Origin: Bacillota bacterium
Lineage (GTDB): Bacteria > Bacillota > Clostridia > Oscillospirales > Acutalibacteraceae
Direction: 5' to 3'
Assembly: GCA_023418995.1 (NCBI GenBank)
Contig: JAEZYP010000015.1
Span: 1 to 38,970, forward strand
Length of the DNA stretch: 38,970 nucleotides
How positions within the stretch are numbered: position 1 is the stretch's first letter; every line of letters begins with the position of its first letter. The notes beneath the pieces are model-generated. The model was not told the origin of the DNA. It did no database searches and saw only the letters and a program-made list of their open reading frames with translations. The position numbers and the translations under genes were made by a program. Shown piece after piece: positions 8,046 to 14,894 of the stretch.

Positions 8046-8058
8046 TTTGAACTTCAAA
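8046..8058. promoter_or_regulatory. FabT-type operator box 3 (upstream of degV 2)
   Basis: TTTGAACTTCAAA, ending 4 nt upstream of the -35 hexamer, exactly as box 2 does at the fab promoter. Confidence 0.75.
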
Positions 8059-8187
8059 GTAATTCGACAAATTTCTCCCGTTGAAACAGCTGCTCCTCTC
8101 CCTTCTCTTGACTTTATTGACTCTATTGTACGCGTTATTGGTTATAAAATCCAGTGACAATTTGTTAATCTATTCGCGTTTCATTTC

Positions 8188-8215
8188 TTGCAGCCCCTAT
8201 ATTTTGTGGTATAAT
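8188..8215 (+). promoter_or_regulatory. promoter of the acetyltransferase gene at 8248
   Basis: TTGCAG (8188-8193), 16-nt spacer, TATAAT (8210-8215), 32 nt ahead of the start codon. Confidence 0.7.
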
Positions 8216-8247
8216 GAAAGCAATTTTAGAAAAAGGACTTGTCCGCT

Positions 8248-8853
8248 ATGAGTACCGTTCAGATACGAACCGCCCAAAAATCCGACGTGCCCGCTCTTCT
8301 GGGAATCTATGCCCCATATATCCGAAACACTTCCATCACCTTTGAATATGATGTCCCTTCTGAAGAAGAATTTGCGCGCCGTGTGGAAAATATTACAAAA
8401 GCCTTCCCCTGGCTGCTCTGTGAAATCGACGGAAAAATTGCCGGCTACGCTTACGCGGCGCCCTATAAGACGCGCGCTGCCTTTCAGTGGGACGCGGAGC
8501 TGAGCGTTTACCTTTCTCCGGATTTTCACCGTATGGGAATTGCGACCGCGCTCTACGGCTGTATTCAGGCGATTTTAAAGGAGCAGGGGTATCTTAACCT
8601 CTATACGCTCATTACCGTGCCGAACCCGGTCAGCATCGGGTTCCACGAAAGCTGCGGCTTCCGCCCCCTCTGCGTTTACCACGGCACCGGCTTTAAATTC
8701 GGCGCGTGGCACGACATGGCGGTACTGGAAAAGCAGCTGGCTCCCCTGCCGCAGGTGCCCAGCTCCTGTAAAGCCTGCCATGAGTTGGGTCGCGCGTTTT
8801 TGGAGGAGCAGCTCCGCAAAGCGGAGGCGCGAATTGCCGCACAGACCTCCTGA
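8248..8853 (+). CDS. GNAT N-acetyltransferase, phosphinothricin acetyltransferase-like
   Basis: A 201-residue GNAT enzyme using acetyl-CoA. N-terminal VQIRTAQKSDVPALLGIYAPYI, FEYDVPSEEEF, and the acetyl-CoA loop SPDFHRMGIATALY near 92-105 resemble the PAT/Bar/YwnH group, which acetylates glutamate-like amino compounds (phosphinothricin, methionine sulfoximine, some amino acids). The natural substrate is not known. About 35 extra C-terminal residues extend past the usual end. The frame is open from a TTG at 8239, but AAAGGA sits right against that codon; ATG 8248 has correct spacing. It is a monocistronic gene. Confidence 0.85.
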   Translation: MSTVQIRTAQKSDVPALLGIYAPYIRNTSITFEYDVPSEEEFARRVENITKAFPWLLCEIDGKIAGYAYAAPYKTRAAFQWDAELSVYLSPDFHRMGIATALYGCIQAILKEQGYLNLYTLITVPNPVSIGFHESCGFRPLCVYHGTGFKFGAWHDMAVLEKQLAPLPQVPSSCKACHELGRAFLEEQLRKAEARIAAQTS

Positions 8854-8896
8854 ACCCCGCCGCCGAAGCGGCTTAATTGCAGCCTGAAACCCAAAA

Positions 8897-8920
8897 ACAG
8901 CGCCCCAAACGGGACGCTGT
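8897..8920. terminator. hairpin, likely bidirectional terminator
   Basis: Ten-bp arms (8897-8906 with 8911-8920, one mismatch) and loop AAAC. On the plus strand CTTT follows; on the minus strand a five-T run follows, so it fits better as the end of a minus-strand transcript. It can also close the acetyltransferase mRNA. Confidence 0.55.
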
Positions 8921-8926
8921 CTTTCC

Positions 8927-9114
8927 GCGATTGCCTTTATCTCTTCTTATTGCACCCCGAATAATGAATTAGCTTGCGCGGGCGGAAGATGTGTAGGGTA
9001 TTCAACAGGGTGGTAATCCTGTGAACCGCCCGCGCTGCTCTATTCAGGGGGCAACAATAAAAAACGCTATGTACGGAAATTTTCCATACACAGCGCAGGG
9101 TTCTCGGCAATCGC
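8927..9114. ncRNA. candidate structured RNA, 188 nt, strand undecided
   Basis: Nested complementarity at four levels. GCGATTGCC (8927-8935) pairs with 9106-9114; 8948-8963 pairs with 9041-9059 through two blocks; GCGCGGGCGG (8976-8985) pairs perfectly with 9026-9035; an apical stem pairs 9001-9009 with 9018-9025. The result is a long rod with internal loops, close to 6S RNA in size and shape, but I do not recognise family-specific bases. It contains no convincing ORF. On the minus strand it would run into the hairpin at 8897-8920, though I find no strong promoter. Confidence 0.4.
9059..9095 (-). terminator. minus-strand intrinsic terminator inside the structured element
   Basis: Twelve-bp stem (9065-9076 with 9084-9095, two wobbles) followed on the minus strand by six Ts (9064-9059). 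It could end a transcript arriving from the SDR gene at 9981-10736, or end a short minus-strand RNA starting near 9115. Confidence 0.55.
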
Positions 9115-9136
9115 AAAAATGTCTTAAACTTCCCTC

Positions 9137-9165
9137 TGTACAAAATGTGACGAAAGAAGTATAAT
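9137..9165 (+). promoter_or_regulatory. promoter of the small RNA candidate
   Basis: TGTACA (9137-9142), 17-nt spacer, TATAAT (9160-9165). The -10 is perfect and the -35 is weak (4 of 6). Confidence 0.5.
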
Positions 9166-9171
9166 AATGTT

Positions 9172-9279
9172 TGCAAACGTGCGGGATTTCCCGTTGAGGT
9201 ATGGAGGGTATGCTCCGTATCGCAGGAGGCAGGTGGTTTCGACACCTGCTTCTGCGTTTGTTTTTTATTGTGCCTCTAT
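9172..9279 (+). ncRNA. candidate small RNA of about 105 nt
   Basis: Begins 7 nt after a TATAAT box and ends at a strong intrinsic terminator: arms 9232-9245 with 9253-9265 (one bulge), then a T-rich tail to 9279. Between them are two small hairpins (CGGG/CCCG near 9182-9193 and a GGAG/CTCC stem near 9202-9219). There is no start codon with a ribosome binding site. The family is not recognised. The following 9280-9380 is AT-rich and shows nothing. Confidence 0.45.
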
Positions 9280-9380
9280 GAGAATTATAGCGCGTTTTGT
9301 TCTATATTGCAAGATTTTATTTTTATATTTGACAATATTTTTGTATCAAGATAAGTAATTTTGAATTTACTTCTGCAAAA

Positions 9381-9935
9381 ATGCTTGCTGAACAAGGGCG
9401 GCTCTTAGCTGAAATGCATCAAACTTCTTACTTTGCCCTCAGGTCGGGAGAGGGCTGTGGTATCCCCATCAGTCAGGGCGATGTCAATTTTTTGCGTGGT
9501 TTTCATTGACGGGGTATCGGGACAGCAGGTCAGCAGGAGTTAGGGAGAGCATCAAACTTTTTTTGCCCTCAGGTCGGGCAGACCCATCCTTTCGGTATCG
9601 TCCGAAAGGATGCAAAGGACTCGCAGGGGGATTTTTAACTCCCAACGGGAGGGTTCCATAAAATCCCCCTGCACCCCGAGTCTCCTCATCAGCCAAGGCT
9701 ATGTCAATTTTCTGTGTGGTTTTCATTGACGGGCGGTTTATTCCTGTGTGGATGATAATGAACACGGGGTATTGGGGCAGCAGGTTGGGTGGTGCTTGTT
9801 GCCGAAACAAGGGTGTCTCTTATCTGAATGAATCGGGTTTTTAGCTTTGCCCTCAGGTCGGGCAGGGGGCTTAGGTATCCCCATCAATCTAGGCGGTGTC
9901 AATGCTCTGCGTGGTTTTCATTGACGGGGTATTAG
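9381..9935. repeat. three-copy intergenic repeat
   Basis: Three related units. All share TTTGCCCTCAGGTCGGG (9432-9448, 9562-9578, 9846-9862) and a downstream GTGGTTTTCATTGACGGG (near 9496-9513, 9716-9733, 9911-9928), itself preceded by TGTCAAT so that TGTCAAT/ATTGACG forms an inverted pair. Units one and three also share a leading ACAAGGG..CTCTTA..CTGAA block (9392 and 9807). Unit two carries an insertion of about 110 nt with palindromes. There is no direct-repeat/spacer regularity, so it is not CRISPR. No protein is encoded convincingly. Confidence 0.6.
9586..9682. repeat. palindromic insertion inside repeat unit two
   Basis: Two palindromes in tandem. First ATCCTTTCGG (9586-9595) with 9602-9611. 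Then a larger one whose outer arms GACTCG (9618-9623) and 9677-9682 enclose GCAGGGGGATTTT (9622-9634) paired with 9660-9672, and an inner CTCCC/GGGAG stem. This looks like a small REP- or MITE-like element. Confidence 0.5.
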
Positions 9936-9957
9936 GTCAGCAGATTGGCAGTAGGTA

Positions 9958-9977
9958 AGGAGGGGCGCAGCCCTCCT
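9958..9977. terminator. hairpin after the SDR gene
   Basis: AGGAGGGG-type arm (9958-9966) pairs with GCCCTCCT (9970-9977), just past the SDR stop on the minus strand. There is no clear T-run, so termination is weak or doubtful. Confidence 0.35.
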
Positions 9978-9980
9978 GAT

Positions 9981-10736
9981 TTATTTGCTCTCTTTTTTCT
10001 TTTGAAAGTGGTAGGCGGTTCTTAAAATGAGCTTATCGGGCGCAAACCGAATCGAAAAATGCAGCAGCTTCATCACGATGCCGGGCACGATCACCAGTTT
10101 GCGGGCGAACATTTTTTTCAGCGCGTAGGCTGCGACATCGCGGCTTTCAAGCCCGTTCAGGCTGAACCGGACTCCGGCGACGGAATCGAATTCGGTGCGG
10201 ACGGGGCCGGGGCACAGCGCCGAAACCGAAACATGGCTGCCCGCCCGGCGGAGTTCCTCGTAGATTGCCTGCGTCAGGCGGAGTACATACGCTTTTGAGG
10301 CGTAATACGAGGAAAGCAGCGGCCCGGGCTGGAACGCCGCCGAAGAGGCGACATTCAGGATATAGCCGCAATCGCGCGCTTTCATGTCCTTTAAGAACAG
10401 CTTGGTCAGAATATGTACCGCTTTGATGTTGGTGTCCATCATGCGAAGCTCATCCTGCAGGTCGGTGGTATCGAACGCGCCAAACAGGCCGAATCCCGCG
10501 TTGTTGATTAAGACGTCGATTTTTTCATCCTTTACCTGCTCGTATAAATCAATACAGGCCTGCGGATCGGATAAGTCCGTACAGATAATCCTGCTGTTTG
10601 TTTTCAGCTTTTGCTGAACCTCCTCGAGGCGATCTTGTCTTCGCGCGGTTAGAATCAGCTCATAGCCCTGATTACTCAGGTATTCCGCCATATCTCTGCC
10701 GATTCCGGAGCTTGCCCCGGTTACCAAAGCTTTCAT
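9981..10736 (-). CDS. short-chain dehydrogenase/reductase (SDR)
   Basis: Classical NAD(P)-dependent SDR, 251 residues. It has TGASSGIG at 6-13, NNAG near 87-90, catalytic Ser in NVASSAAF, and YYASK (Tyr and Lys). The C-terminal region with FARKLVIVPGIVMKLLHF is typical of the DltE/SadH-like SDR group, often annotated as acyl or quinone reductases, and may sit at the membrane. The substrate is unknown. It is monocistronic and divergent from the alcohol dehydrogenase at 10976. It is unrelated in position to FabG at 1788. Confidence 0.88.
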   Translation of the reverse strand: MKALVTGASSGIGRDMAEYLSNQGYELILTARRQDRLEEVQQKLKTNSRIICTDLSDPQACIDLYEQVKDEKIDVLINNAGFGLFGAFDTTDLQDELRMMDTNIKAVHILTKLFLKDMKARDCGYILNVASSAAFQPGPLLSSYYASKAYVLRLTQAIYEELRRAGSHVSVSALCPGPVRTEFDSVAGVRFSLNGLESRDVAAYALKKMFARKLVIVPGIVMKLLHFSIRFAPDKLILRTAYHFQKKKESK

Positions 10737-10772
10737 TGTAACACCGTCGCCTTCTTAAAGATTATTTCCCTC

Positions 10773-10801
10773 ATGATACAATGGTAGGGCGGTATTTGCA
10801 A
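10773..10801 (-). promoter_or_regulatory. promoter of the SDR gene
   Basis: Minus-strand TTGCAA (10801-10796), 17-nt spacer, TATCAT (10778-10773), 36 nt before the ATG. Confidence 0.65.
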
Positions 10802-10906
10802 GTATCGAGTGAACCATTATCTTCTCTTTTCGTATAAAACACCAAAAAATAGCGGAATAATTGGCTAATTTTACGGTTTATTTATAGATTGTTCATCAAT
10901 TTTAGA

Positions 10907-10935
10907 TTGTTAATCCAAATTCAATATGATATACT
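10907..10935 (+). promoter_or_regulatory. promoter of the iron alcohol dehydrogenase
   Basis: TTGTTA (10907-10912), 17-nt spacer, TATACT (10930-10935). The -35 lies in a repeated GATTGTT context (near 10887 and 10905) that could be an operator. AGGAGTG precedes the ATG. Confidence 0.7.
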
Positions 10936-10975
10936 GTGAAAATAAATCATTTTATAGTTTTAGGAGTGAAATTTT

Positions 10976-12139
10976 ATGTTTAATTTTGCCTATTCCGTTC
11001 CCACCAAAATCTTTTTTGGCAAGGGTCAAATATCCAACCTCGGCGATGCGGTTGCGGAATACGGTTCAAAGGTTTTGCTGGTTTACGGCGGAGGAAGCAT
11101 TAAAAAAACCGGGCTTTACGACACCGTTCTCAATAATCTAAAGCAGAAATCCATTGCGGTAACCGAGCTTTCCGGTGTGGCGCCGAACCCGAAGATTCAG
11201 TCTGTTCGCAAGGGGGTTGAGCTTTGCCGCGAAAATAAGATAGATGTGGTTCTCGCGGTGGGCGGCGGCAGCACAATCGACTGCGCCAAGGTTATTGCGG
11301 CGGGCGCGAACTACAGCGGCGACGCGTGGGATCTGGTGCTCCATCCAGAAAGGATTGGCAAGGTGCTCCCCATCGTCAGCGTGCTGACCCTGTCGGCGAC
11401 CGGAACCGAAATGAACGGCAACGCCGTAATCTCCGATTTGGGGAAGAACGACAAGTTCGGCACATTCAGCGAGAATATGAAGCCGAAGGTATCGATTCTC
11501 GACCCGGAGTACACATATTCCGTATCCAAAAAGCAGACGGCGGCAGGAACCGCCGATATTATGAGCCATATTTTTGAGGCTTATTTCAACAATGTTCCGG
11601 GCACGTTTGTACAGGCGCGGTTTGCCGAAGGGCTGCTGAAAACCTGCATTCAATACGGTCCGGTCGCGATGGAGCATCCAATGGATTACGAAGCCCGCGC
11701 CAATCTGATGTGGACCTCCAGCCTTGCGATTAACGGGCTTTTAAGCTACGGCGCGGATGTTGGCTGGTGCGTGCACCCGATGGAGCACGAGCTCAGCGCG
11801 TTTTATGATATCACGCACGGCGTGGGGCTTGCGATTCTTACCCCAAACTGGATGAAGCACGTACTCAATGACAAAACCGTGGCGAAGTTCGTGGAATACG
11901 GCGTGAATGTCTGGGGAATCGACCCGGGTCTGGATTCCTTTGAAATTGCGAATCAGGCAATCGATAATACAAGGGAGTTCTTCAACGAGCTCGGCATTCC
12001 CTCCAGGCTGGGGTCGCTTGGCATCGGCACGGAGAATCTCGAAATAATGGCGAAAAAAGCGTCCTCCATGGGCTTGGAGAAGTCTTTCAGTCCGCTGTAT
12101 TACGAGGATGTTCTTGCCATCTATCAGGCTTCTCTGTAG
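10976..12139 (+). CDS. iron-containing alcohol dehydrogenase, NADPH-dependent butanol dehydrogenase type
   Basis: Reduces aldehydes to alcohols in fermentation. It has 387 residues, the length of BdhA/YqhD. The cofactor loop GGGSTIDCAK is near 96-105. Metal ligands Asp194 and His198 (GTADIMSHIFE), His267 (HPMEHELSAF) and His281 (DITHG) are all present at the same numbers as in E. coli YqhD. Family members act on butyraldehyde and other aldehydes. It has its own promoter and terminator. Confidence 0.93.
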   Translation: MFNFAYSVPTKIFFGKGQISNLGDAVAEYGSKVLLVYGGGSIKKTGLYDTVLNNLKQKSIAVTELSGVAPNPKIQSVRKGVELCRENKIDVVLAVGGGSTIDCAKVIAAGANYSGDAWDLVLHPERIGKVLPIVSVLTLSATGTEMNGNAVISDLGKNDKFGTFSENMKPKVSILDPEYTYSVSKKQTAAGTADIMSHIFEAYFNNVPGTFVQARFAEGLLKTCIQYGPVAMEHPMDYEARANLMWTSSLAINGLLSYGADVGWCVHPMEHELSAFYDITHGVGLAILTPNWMKHVLNDKTVAKFVEYGVNVWGIDPGLDSFEIANQAIDNTREFFNELGIPSRLGSLGIGTENLEIMAKKASSMGLEKSFSPLYYEDVLAIYQASL

Positions 12140-12182
12140 AGGCACATTTACGTTACTTACGCAGTACAACTTTACATAGAAA

Positions 12183-12220
12183 GGCCGCCCGCCGGGATTG
12201 TCCCGAGCAGGCGGTCTTTT
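12183..12220. terminator. terminator between the converging adh and mutY genes
   Basis: GC-rich stem (about 12183-12197 with 12201-12215, two mismatches) followed by five Ts on the plus strand and a weaker TTT on the minus strand. It serves adh and probably mutY. Confidence 0.75.
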
Positions 12221-12231
12221 TCCTTTTTATT

Positions 12232-13287
12232 TTAAGCTGACGTAAAAAGCTTCGCCGCGAACTTTTTAAAAGCAGAGGGCAGAGAATACCGCTCGGTCAA
12301 TTCCTCACGGCTTACCCATATCAAGCCGATTTTTGCGGAGCAGGAACCAGCGGATACCAGGTAACCCTCCATTTTCCACTCGACATGGGTAAAGATATGC
12401 TTTGCAGGTTCAAGCCGCTCCAGAGACTTTACGGGGATTCCCCATTGGCTCAGCAAATCCTGCGCCTCCCGCGCGGAGAGCCTTCCGGGTACACCCGGGA
12501 ATTCCCAAAGCCCGGCAAGCAGCCCTTTTTCCGGTCTTCGCCGGATTGCCGCTTTTTCTCCGCAGGTAATCAGGAACACCGTGCGCAATTCGATTCTACG
12601 GGGCTTTTTTGCCGTTTTAACCGGAATTTCCGCTTCCAGCCCGTTGCGGTGCGCCTTGCAGACCGCGCGCAGCGGGCAAACCTCGCATTTGGGCGCGCCG
12701 TTGGGCAGGCAGACCAGTGCGCCCAGCTCCATCAGAGACTGTGTGAAATCTCCGGCGAGCCCGGTAGGGTAAACCGCTTTCAGGCGTTCCGAAACGGCGC
12801 GCTTTACCGCAGGGTCGCTGATGCTTTTGCGGCTTGCGGTTACGCGGGATATGACGCGGAGCACGTTTCCGTCCACCGCCGGAGCCGGTCTGCCGAACGC
12901 AATGGAGGCAATGGCGCCCGCCGTATAATCGCCGATTCCGGGCAGGCGGAGCAGCTCCTCGGGCTCCTGCGGAAGAGAGCCGCCGTATTGCTCCATAATC
13001 AGAACGGCAGCCTTTTGCAGATTTCGTACCCGGCTGTAATAGCCCAACCCTTCCCAAAGCTTGAGCAATTGCTGTTCCGGCGCTTCGGCAAGCGCGGCGA
13101 TATCCGGAAGCTCGCGGATAAAGCGCTCAAAATACGGCTTTACCGCTTCCACACGCGTTTGCTGAAGCATGATTTCCGAGACCCAAACGCGGTAGGGGGA
13201 GGGGTGGTCCCTCCAGGGCAGGATTCGCGCGTGAGACGCGTACCAGTCGAGCAGAGGTGTGACTATTTGCGAGAGATCAGATTTCAT
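12232..13287 (-). CDS. mutY: A/G-specific adenine glycosylase MutY
   Basis: Removes adenine mispaired with 8-oxoG. It has 351 residues. Catalytic Glu38 is in SEIMLQQTRVEA, the helix-hairpin-helix is LPGIGDYTAGAI (115-126), catalytic Asp139 is in PAVDGNVLR, and the [4Fe-4S] ligands are Cys193, 201, 204 and 210. The first spacing is x7 rather than the x6 of E. coli. The C-terminal third is the NUDIX-like 8-oxoG recognition domain. It overlaps the lrp gene by 11 nt at its start, so the two form an operon. Confidence 0.95.
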   Translation of the reverse strand: MKSDLSQIVTPLLDWYASHARILPWRDHPSPYRVWVSEIMLQQTRVEAVKPYFERFIRELPDIAALAEAPEQQLLKLWEGLGYYSRVRNLQKAAVLIMEQYGGSLPQEPEELLRLPGIGDYTAGAIASIAFGRPAPAVDGNVLRVISRVTASRKSISDPAVKRAVSERLKAVYPTGLAGDFTQSLMELGALVCLPNGAPKCEVCPLRAVCKAHRNGLEAEIPVKTAKKPRRIELRTVFLITCGEKAAIRRRPEKGLLAGLWEFPGVPGRLSAREAQDLLSQWGIPVKSLERLEPAKHIFTHVEWKMEGYLVSAGSCSAKIGLIWVSREELTERYSLPSAFKKFAAKLFTSA

Positions 13288-13738
13288 GGGTTGGCACCAG
13301 GCTCTTCATCACGTCAATGCCGCGCGGCTCCACAGGGGTGGAAAAGACAATCTGCGTGGAGGTGTTCCCGAATTTTTGTAGCTGCCCGATGAAGCTGTCA
13401 AGCTCCATGGTGCTGTGGTAGGCAACCTTAATCAGCATGGAGTAGCTCCCGGTTACGCAGTTGCATTCAATCACGTTCGGGCACGCCGCGATAAAGGGGT
13501 AGAATTCCGGTTTTTGGTTGGGTGTCATTTCTAAATTAATAAAAGCGGAAATATGGTATCCGAGCTTAATCGGATTTACAATCGCGTGATATCCGCTGAT
13601 GATTCCCTGTTTTTCCAACTTCTCGATTCTCGCCGATATGGCCGGGGATGAGAGAAATACTCTCTTTGTCAGCATTTTAATTGGAATGCGGGCATTCTCC
13701 TGTAAAGCAGATACAAGAGTCGCGTCAATTTTATCCAC
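13277..13738 (-). CDS. Lrp/AsnC family transcriptional regulator
   Basis: Amino-acid-responsive regulator of 153 residues. An N-terminal winged HTH (DKIDATLVSALQENARIP, then SSPAISARIEKLEKQGII) is followed by a RAM ligand-binding domain. The frame is open from a GTG at 13747, but AGAGGTG sits immediately before the second GTG (13738), which gives the usual VDKID family start. It has its own promoter and a leader hairpin, and overlaps mutY downstream. The target genes are unknown. Confidence 0.9.
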   Translation of the reverse strand: MDKIDATLVSALQENARIPIKMLTKRVFLSSPAISARIEKLEKQGIISGYHAIVNPIKLGYHISAFINLEMTPNQKPEFYPFIAACPNVIECNCVTGSYSMLIKVAYHSTMELDSFIGQLQKFGNTSTQIVFSTPVEPRGIDVMKSLVPTHEI

Positions 13739-13767
13739 TGCATACACCTCTGGATTAAATAGTTTAA

Positions 13768-13794
13768 GGGCATGGAAGAAAATCTTCCATGCCC
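13768..13794. promoter_or_regulatory. perfect hairpin in the lrp leader
   Basis: GGGCATGGAAGA (13768-13779), AAA loop, exact complement 13783-13794. It falls roughly 10-35 nt into the predicted lrp mRNA. No T-run follows, so it is more likely an operator, mRNA stabiliser or weak attenuator than a terminator. Confidence 0.55.
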
Positions 13795-13809
13795 CATTGC
13801 ATATTACCT

Positions 13810-13837
13810 ATTATAATTAATTTTTTAAATTAATCAA
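13810..13837 (-). promoter_or_regulatory. promoter of lrp-mutY
   Basis: Minus-strand TTGATT (13837-13832), 16-nt AT-only spacer, TATAAT (13815-13810). The rest of the gap up to the def stop (13838-14049) is AT-rich, with no gene seen. Confidence 0.7.
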
Positions 13838-14049
13838 GGGTCTATTCAAAGAAAAATAACTTTTTATAAAAAATTAATACTGATCCGGCATATTTCCTTT
13901 TCATTTAATACTTAAGGGCTTATTATCCTTTTTAAATAAAGGTGCAAGATCTGTTGTACATAACCTTTGATTCATGATTGCCTGAAAAAGGGCGCTGCTA
14001 AATTTCAGTGAGACGCCGGAGTTTTCAAGTCTGCTGTTTTGGAATGCGG

Positions 14050-14505
14050 CTAATGTTTAATGAATTCTATTACCTTATCAATAAAAACAATTCCGTCCAG
14101 ATGATCCAGCTCGTGGCAGAGACATTTGGCAAGGTCGTCTTCCCCGGTGAGTATGATTTCCTCCCCGTTCTCATTCAATGCCTGAACAGTGACTTTTTTG
14201 GGTCGGATGGTTTTGCCCCACCGATTCGGGAAGCTCAGGCAGCCCTCCACACATTCCTGCACGCCGCTAGAGGCAAGCAGAACGGGATTTACCAGCTTGA
14301 TTAAACCGTTACCCATATCGATGACGACCAGCCGCTTCAAGATGCCGACCTGGCAGGCGGCAAGCCCCGCGCCGTTCCCGGTGTGATACATGGTCTCCGC
14401 CATATCGTCTAGCAGCTCTCTGATTTTATCGTCGACCTGCTCCACATTTTTGCATTTCTTGCGCAGTATCTCATCGTCAAAGTACCGCAGCTGTCTCAGT
14501 GCCAT
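14050..14505 (-). CDS. def: peptide deformylase
   Basis: Removes formyl groups from nascent proteins. It has 151 residues with all three motifs: GAGLAACQVG (Gln52), EGCLSFP (metal ligand Cys89) and HELDHLDG (His131, Glu132, His135). Its start overlaps the xre gene by 10 nt. It is monodomain and of normal length. It ends with no clear terminator within about 200 nt. Confidence 0.95.
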   Translation of the reverse strand: MALRQLRYFDDEILRKKCKNVEQVDDKIRELLDDMAETMYHTGNGAGLAACQVGILKRLVVIDMGNGLIKLVNPVLLASSGVQECVEGCLSFPNRWGKTIRPKKVTVQALNENGEEIILTGEDDLAKCLCHELDHLDGIVFIDKVIEFIKH

Positions 14506-14741
14506 TCGGCATCACCCCGGCTTTTCTCCGCCCGTGATTTCCTCGGGCTTTCTTCAAAAAGGAACAATTCTTCAATGGAGCACCCGAACACGCGGGAAAT
14601 GTCGTACGCAAGCCAGATGGACGGCTCGAATTTTTCCGTTTCGATTGCGTTAATTGCCTGCCGGGAGGTTCCGACCAGCTCGCCCAGCCTTTCCTGTGTA
14701 ATTCCAAGCGCTTCGCGCAGTTCCCGTACCCGGTTCTTCAA
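14496..14741 (-). CDS. small XRE-family HTH regulator
   Basis: An 81-residue protein, almost entirely an HTH domain: REALGITQERLGELVGTSRQAINAIETEKFEPS. It resembles the YgzD/HigA-like small XRE regulators. The start codon is TTG with GGAGGG at ideal spacing. It is the first gene of a two-gene operon with def. An inverted repeat around its start site suggests autoregulation. A frameshifted ORF over the same region lacks any family similarity and was left out. Confidence 0.85.
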   Translation of the reverse strand: MKNRVRELREALGITQERLGELVGTSRQAINAIETEKFEPSIWLAYDISRVFGCSIEELFLFEESPRKSRAEKSRGDAEWH

Positions 14742-14760
14742 AAATGTTCCCTCCCTGTCG

Positions 14761-14808
14761 TGTAATGTTAACCTTACATTATTCTACCACAGAGATATAA
14801 TATGTCAA
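14761..14808 (-). promoter_or_regulatory. promoter and operator of xre-def
   Basis: Minus-strand TTGACA (14808-14803), 16-nt spacer, TAGAAT (14786-14781). TGTAA (14761-14765) and TTACA (14774-14778) form an inverted repeat at the expected start site, a plausible site for the XRE protein. Confidence 0.7.
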
Positions 14809-14852
14809 GAGGAAATCCCCTGTTACCCTCATGTATTAAAAAATGATACACT

Positions 14853-14889
14853 AACCAAAAAATCCGCGCGATCATTTACCGCGCGGATT
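14853..14889 (-). terminator. terminator of fbp
   Basis: AATCCGCGCG (14861-14870) pairs with 14880-14889; on the minus strand six Ts follow. It lies just after the fbp stop. Confidence 0.85.
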
Positions 14890-14894
14890 CAATA

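Noticed and set aside
8927..9114. Firm call of 6S RNA
   Set aside because: Shape and length fit, but promoter, strand and conserved bases are not shown; kept as a candidate only.
9484..9810. 108-codon minus-strand frame in the repeat region
   Set aside because: It runs through the repeat and its palindrome, repeats its own short peptide with the repeat period, and has no ribosome binding site.
9381..9935. CRISPR array
   Set aside because: Only three units, irregular spacing, long variable unit bodies, and no cas genes nearby.
14477..14707. 76-codon minus-strand frame overlapping xre
   Set aside because: Out of frame with the clear HTH protein and without any motif.
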